From NCBI GenBank assembly GCA_038373885.1, contig JAWZYV010000091.1, forward strand, positions 992,001 through 1,056,000: DNA of 64,000 nt, in the 5' to 3' direction. Shown here one piece after another: positions 58,915 through 64,000 of this stretch (position 1 is the stretch's first letter; each line of letters begins with the position of its first letter). Source of the stretch: Cheiracanthium punctorium. Taxonomy: Eukaryota > Arthropoda > Arachnida > Araneae > Cheiracanthiidae. The notes below the pieces were generated by a model. That model was not told the DNA's origin, ran no database searches, and saw only the letters and a list, made by a program, of their open reading frames with translations. The position numbers were made by a program, and so were the translations under genes.

Positions 58915-60250
58915 AGCTGTTTTAACTACTATTGAATTGGTTTACTGGTTTTGGGAATCACTGAATCCATGAAGTCTAAACACAACTTGTACAGGAAAAA
59001 GAGTTGAGGATAAAAAAGTCATTCCACCTCAAAGTTTTTAAATTTCCTTTTTCCGTAGACTGATCTCCTTTTCCAGCACTTGGACTCCTAAAGTGGGATA
59101 TGTTGTGTTATTTGCTTCATGCAGTCCTCAGCAAGTGCAGTTTGCCTGATGACAGACTCGTGATAAACTTCTGGCAATGATGCTGTCATTCATGTAGAGG
59201 GTGCTAACCAGTTTAAAGCATGGCATATACTGGGTCAGTGTAACTTATTCCATCTGTTGTAAAGATAATATTGAAAGCATCAGGAAGAAAATCATTGTAC
59301 ATAAAATGCAAATCATTTTTGTTCATTTCATTAAAATTAACTGCAGGTTAAATCCAGACATGACTGTTGATTGCCACTGTAAATCTATCATTATCACTTG
59401 TTCTATGTAAATTTCATTTAAGTAACAGTGTATAAAATCATGCAACTCTCTAAAGCGTGGATGTCTCCTTTTTTTTTTTTTGTCTGTTGGTCTTATTTTG
59501 TATGTAGTTCTCACATTTTATCACTAATGTGAAGCAGTATTAGACATTTTTGTCTTTGACATTGCTTCAAGAGTTTTAACATGCAGTTTCTCTTCACTCC
59601 ACGTTTGTAACATTTTTTAATGTGGCAGTCTTGATTTTTTTTTTTTTTTTTTCCTAAGCTGTTGGGAAATTTTATGATTAAAAATTCTTCAATAGTAAAT
59701 ATGGTAGCATCTTGAAGAATTATTTGATGTAACCTTGTTTGAAAGGCATTTTTTATTCAGTATTTAGAAAGATGACTTCATAAGTTTTCCCAGCTTGCTT
59801 GATTATGCAATAAAACTTCTGTTGAAAAAAAATCTACTTTTATGCTATTTATTGATATTTTTTAAATTATTTTCTGTGCTGTAAAAACTTATTTTTATGT
59901 GTAAAATTTCTGGATGTTAAAAATCAGATCTGTATTTATTTATGAATTTTACTTTTCCAGAAAATTCTTTTGTTATGTTTTAGCTTGAGTTTATTTTTTT
60001 TTTTTTTTTCAGTTTGTACAGTTTGCATGTTAGGTACATGGTAAATTTGATATCAAAATTATGTTTTCAATTAATTGTATGCTTATTTGGGATCTGCAAT
60101 GTAAAATTATTGTTTTGAATTATGCTCTGTGTATTGCTTAAAAATTGTTATGTAAGACATTGTAAATTTTGCAGTCTTTCTTTGTAGATTTATAGCTCAT
60201 TTATATATTTGAAAAAAATTTTAGGAAATAATAAAATTATGGTTTAAGAT
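58915..60250 (+). other. fs(1)h: 3'UTR of the BET gene with alternative poly(A) signals
   Basis: T-rich non-coding sequence after the stop. AATAAA hexamers occur at 59809-59814 (followed within about 15 bases by an A-rich stretch) and 60230-60235; further ones are at 60581-60586 and 60844-60849. The transcript end is not fixed by sequence alone; either of the first two gives a 3'UTR of 0.9 to 1.3 kb. No TE is obvious in the first 1.3 kb, unlike the introns. Confidence 0.7.
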
Positions 60251-60888
60251 GAAACTTTCTTTGGAGAAGAATGGGAAGCACATTTTTGCATGAAATTAAT
60301 GTATGTTAATTTTGTGATGAGAAAAATGTGTTAAGTATATACAGATTCATGTAATAAGCTGTTTTCGTAGCTATTGACTTTTCATAATTATGTATCGCAA
60401 AAATGTTGAGTGGAGTATCAGAATTTTGCTTATTCTCAAATAGTTGTCATTTTTATGCAATAGGTTAATAGTTTTTGTGCATTCTTTTTGAATATAATTG
60501 CATTTTATAAAAAAGAAATTCAAAGCCATAAACAGATTAATGACTTAATTTTCAGTTTCTTTTCCTGGAAATTGCATTTAAATAAAATATTTGTTATCAT
60601 GTATAAAGTTTTTTTTTTTTCTTCTGTGCATAAAGGTTTAAGTAAAATGTGTGGATATTATGAACCACTATCCCAAATTCAAGAACAGAGTTTGCATGTG
60701 TGCAAGACTCCAGATTTTTTACATGCGACTGAAGTCAAAACATGAAGGGATTAAATTATTTATGAGGCTATGGCTTGGTGGTGTTAAAAAACAGGTGTTT
60801 CAATAGAGTAAGATGCTTTGATGTTACAAAAAATAATGAGTTCAATAAAATTAATAAAACGTAAAATAAATTCAATATGTTATGATGA

Positions 60889-60961
60889 CACATGCCAGTC
60901 CGGAAGTGAGCCATTGGCGACCAGCTGGTCCGCCAATGGGTCACTTCCGGACTGGCATGTG
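60889..60961. repeat. GC-rich palindrome, ~36-bp arms, essentially no loop
   Basis: cacatgccagtccggaagtg... (60889-60919) is matched by the reverse complement at 60931-60961 with one mismatch. The centre accagctggt is itself a palindrome, so the hairpin closes with one bulged C. Confidence 0.95.
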
Positions 60962-61303
60962 CAATCTACGGACCACTTTAACATGTTGCGGTGAGGGTGC
61001 TGCCTTCGCAACCAGCTGCTCTGCCAACAGGCTGTTTCTCAACCAGCCATGCAACCTTATTTCAATATATTAAAATATAACCCATTATCACCCAACGCTT
61101 TTCACCACATTCTCCAGTTTATGATGATGCTAGAAGTGATAAATAGATTTCCAAATGTGATATATTTTTTTTTAATGTCAAAAGTGATTAAAAAAGTATA
61201 GAATGCATATCTTTTTCTAAAGTATGAATAATATATGAAAGATTTGCATTTTACTTTGTTATCACTAAGTAATTTGTGGAAACCAAATTTATTATTCCTG
61301 TTA

Positions 61304-62066
61304 CAGTGAAAACCCCGATCTAGCGTCCCCGCATTCATCGTTTTCCCATATTGATCGTTTAATTTTTATGGTCTCTGTACAGATTGAATTTTAATAATGT
61401 TGCAGAAACCCGCATGTATCGTTTGCCAAAAAGTGACTTTCCCGTGTTCATCGATGTAAAAGTTTTCTCCTGACCAAAATGAAAATTAAAAGATTAGTGG
61501 ATCCACATGGCATGCAAACTGTTATTGCTTCTTAGTAGGATTTCTGTGTTTATTTGTGATCAGATGAACACTAGTTGAGTGTTGAAGAGGATATATATAG
61601 CATGAAATGGTTACATTTCCATTAATCTAGACGGTGAGGCATGCGGTATCCTAAACATGGAAGAAACGCGTGATGATGCAAAAAATGAAAATAAAGGCAA
61701 AGCAGAGGGTAATGTTCATGCCGATGAGGCTGAGCCTTACACTGTACGAAGTTTGTCTGAAGCAATAGCGGTATTTGAAACTGCATGAACTTTTTTATAC
61801 AATCGCACAAAAGGTCCAGAAAAATATTGTAAATCTTGAAAATTTACTTTGATGAAAAACCCCACTTAAAATTACTGATTTTAAAAAATAAGTAAAACTT
61901 AATTTTCACCTTCGATTTAATTGTTTTACAAGTTTGTAACAAGTTAGTATTTGTTGGTATACAGTCATTGCGTGTATGCATAAAGATTGCTATCTTCGTA
62001 TTTTGACTTGAACTCGCATTTGTCTCCTACGTACCCCATGAAAAACGATGATTCGGGGTTCTACTG
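61304..62066 (+). mobile_element. Pogo/Tigger-like element, 763 bp, TA TSD, with transposase tail remnant
   Basis: Ends CAGTGAAAACCCCGATCTAGC and GATTCGGGGTTCTACTG with TA at 61302-61303 and 62067-62068. A + strand stretch at about 61640-61790 reads EGNVHADEAEPYTVRSLSEAIAVFETA and looks like the C-terminal segment of a Tigger-type transposase. Deleted and inactive. Confidence 0.8.
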
Positions 62067-62690
62067 TATTAAAATAGGAAAATAAATGAATGCTTAAATA
62101 TTTTTGAGACCTTATAAAAATAGGATACTTAGCAATAATTGGTTAAATAAACTTTTTAAAAATATTTTAATGGTGTAGTTCGAAAAAAACAAAACAAAAA
62201 CCATGTAATTTTGGTACATAAATATAAACTAATTATGTCATACATTTCTATAATGGCTCTTTACAAGCTGTACCATACACAGTAATAAACAATAGACCTG
62301 TGTCAATAGTGAAACTTTCAGAAAAAACTCTTAAGATAAAAATTTTGGAGGATATATCACTTTTTGAAAATTTTCATGTTGAAGAATTTTTTTCAAAAGT
62401 TTTATAAAAGGCACTGTTTTTTAATTTATTACAGTGGGTAGTACAGCTTAGAAAGAATCATCCTGAATTTTTTTTAGCCCTTGGTGCAATTAGTTTATTT
62501 TAATTTGTGTATTTAGACCACGAGGGAAATTTAAAGATTATCAAAATCCTGATAGCTGGTCAAACAATCTTTCAGAGATTGAAACACCTGAGCAAAGGAC
62601 AGATGATCACTGTTATTGTTAATAATCTATACTATTAAAATCTGTGCATGTCTGTTTGTGCGCATTTGTAGTATCATCTCCTCCAAAAAG
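62067..62690. other. Intergenic downstream of the BET gene, no gene seen
   Basis: AT-rich. aatctatactattaaaatctgtgcatgtctgtttgtg at 62623-62660 is a repeat-like boundary leading into the block below. Confidence 0.5.
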
Positions 62691-64000
62691 GCGGGGAGTT
62701 GAGTTTTGACCAATGTGTCTACGAATTCAGAAAATTCCGAGAAACTCATTCCATTATCTTAAATTTTGAAGTATTTTAGAAGTTATTAAATCGCCAAAAA
62801 CGCTAATTTTTTCACCCCACAATTGTAACCCGAAAAATAAGCATTGGGGTTGCCATGTGTGGAGATTTTCGACATGATAAAATGATTTAGATTCTAAATG
62901 AATTTTTTTTTTCCGTTCAGTTTCCTTTCAAGGTTATTTTTTAATTACAATATTGCATGTATGTGAAATCAGCAGGAATGAAATGCTTTATATGCAAAAG
63001 AATAAGGATTTGGAAATTTCTGAGACTAATATTTTTATTAGAATTTGGCTAAAAATAAAATGACTCATGCCAATTTTGAGAAAGTAAGTAATAGCTGTTT
63101 GCATAGTTTTTGGCATGTCGCATTTTACTGAGAGTGTTAGGAAATTGTATTTTTAAAAACAAGTTTAGGTTTTATTAGGATACATTGGGCTTTTAATTTT
63201 CCATGCAGAAATAATAGTTATTAAGGTGGTTTTAAACAATATCTTCAGAATTTTTCACCAAATTAAGTAAATTGATTTAAGTTAGAGGAATCCAGCCAAA
63301 CTTCAGAAAATTGAAATTCTCGCATTTTGTATATCGGAGTTAAAATTACAGAAAACACTATATTAAAGAACTATATGAAGAGAACTATAGTTTATAATTA
63401 AAAAATACTTCTTTTCAAAGAGATGCCTGCTTTACTTGCCATATATGATAGATACCTTTTCCCATTTTGGTTGCTGTTAAATCAATGCCTTGAATGATCC
63501 CGTGAAAAAAATCTCAAAATGGTGTATGTTGGCACTTTGTTTTATTTATATAGATATAGTACTTCGATCACCAAAGTGTAAAATGTCTGTCAGTTTGTCT
63601 GTGTCTCGCGTAGCTCCGTGACGCGTGATCATAGACCTACCAAATTTTGTATGGAAATTCTCCAGGACGGGTCCCGACATACCTCGAAGCAATTTTTTCG
63701 AAATTCGAATTGTTTTAAGAGATTGATAAAAACATGTTGCAAAAGGCTAATTTTTGCTCTCCACCACTTCTTAATTGTAATCCCGCAGTGGAAAAAGCGA
63801 TGATTAAGCATATCTAGGTTGCCACATTTGGCAAGTTTATTAAATGATGATTTTTTTTTTTTTTTTTTTTTTGGCTTAGATTATTTGTAAGGTTATTTTT
63901 TAATTAAAATATTGTGTACATGTGTAATCAGAGCAGGAATGAAATGTTTTATACTCTAAAGAAAAATAGGATTTGGAAATCTTCCAAGACTAAAACCTAC
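62690..64000. repeat. Inverted copies of the ~950-bp repeat unit (1.4 copies)
   Basis: Text such as caggaatgaaatg.ttata, ggttgccat.tgtgg and gtctgtgtctcgcgtagctccgtgacgcgtgatc is the reverse complement of the units at 12311-15190. One unit runs about 62690-63540 and a second continues past the window edge. Confidence 0.7.

Larger units (their letters stand above)
7265..60250 (+). other. fs(1)h: BET-family gene (fs(1)h/BRD2-3-4 type), 3' part of locus
   Basis: Ten coding exons joined by GT-AG introns read in one frame for 629 residues and end at a stop at 58912-58914. The order of parts is linker, bromodomain 2, acidic cluster, basic motif B, ET domain and Ser-rich tail, which is the order in the short BET proteins (fly fs(1)h short isoform, BRD2, BRD3, short BRD4). 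BET proteins bind acetylated histone tails in the nucleus and recruit transcription machinery. Introns range from 593 bp to about 9.4 kb and carry almost all the TEs listed here. The first exon seen starts in mid-codon, so bromodomain 1 and the start codon lie upstream of this window, beyond an intron of more than 7.2 kb. The symbol follows the fly orthologue; the species name cannot be set from this sequence. Confidence 0.95.

Noticed and set aside
1..64000. CRISPR arrays, bacterial operons, tRNA or rRNA genes
   Set aside because: The tandem arrays lack the short repeat-spacer pattern, no tRNA or rRNA core was recognised, and gene structure is clearly eukaryotic.

Overview
This window is animal nuclear DNA, AT-rich, with a single host gene cut into small exons by long introns that are packed with transposable elements (TEs). 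The splice sites, the BET-type coding exons and the mix of hAT, pogo/Tc1-like and Penelope-like elements fit an arthropod. I infer an arachnid such as a spider, but the sequence alone does not prove that.

Host gene: ten coding exons on the + strand between 7265 and 58914 encode the C-terminal 629 residues of a BET-family chromatin reader (fly fs(1)h; vertebrate BRD2/BRD3/BRD4). In order they supply the Ser/Thr-rich linker and basic [11 protein letters not shown] segment, bromodomain 2 (four exons), an acidic phospho-cluster, the basic motif-B region, the ET domain and a C-terminal Ser/Asp tail ending in a stop. Every junction is a GT-AG intron and all phases match. Bromodomain 1 and the start codon are not here and must lie upstream. 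After the stop comes a 3'UTR with several AATAAA signals (first 59809-59814). No other host gene was found.

TE layout: 1441-3400 holds tandem repeats (about 168-bp and 86-bp units). Small hAT-type elements with perfect 8-bp target-site duplications (TSDs) sit at 3750-3887, 4332-5190 and 25695-26349. 8309-9186 is a possible solo LTR. 11250-15190 holds LINE-tail-like tandem repeats and three ~950-bp repeat units, with inverted relatives at 62690-64000. 16682-21476 is a nearly complete autonomous-type hAT with a two-exon transposase on the minus strand, damaged by one visible frameshift. 31854-34116 is a recent 1.1-kb tandem duplication. 36151-38983 is a three-level nest (pogo-like, containing hAT, containing a third element). 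41307-46894 is a 5.6-kb hAT that hosts at least two more elements. 47433 to about 49990 is a Tc1-like relic carrying a hAT insertion. 54234-56509 is a decayed hAT. 56850-58292 is a 5'-truncated Penelope-like element with a GIY-YIG endonuclease and a hammerhead-ribozyme candidate.

The most unusual points are: a set of near-perfect hairpins with loops mostly of 0-4 nt scattered through otherwise decayed intron DNA; a hAT family whose two copies are flanked by 5-bp rather than 8-bp repeats; the hammerhead motif at the Penelope 3' end; and a MITE-in-MITE insertion whose empty site is preserved in another repeat copy in the same window. I found no wholly new system. The gene is a known family and most remaining structure is nested TEs.
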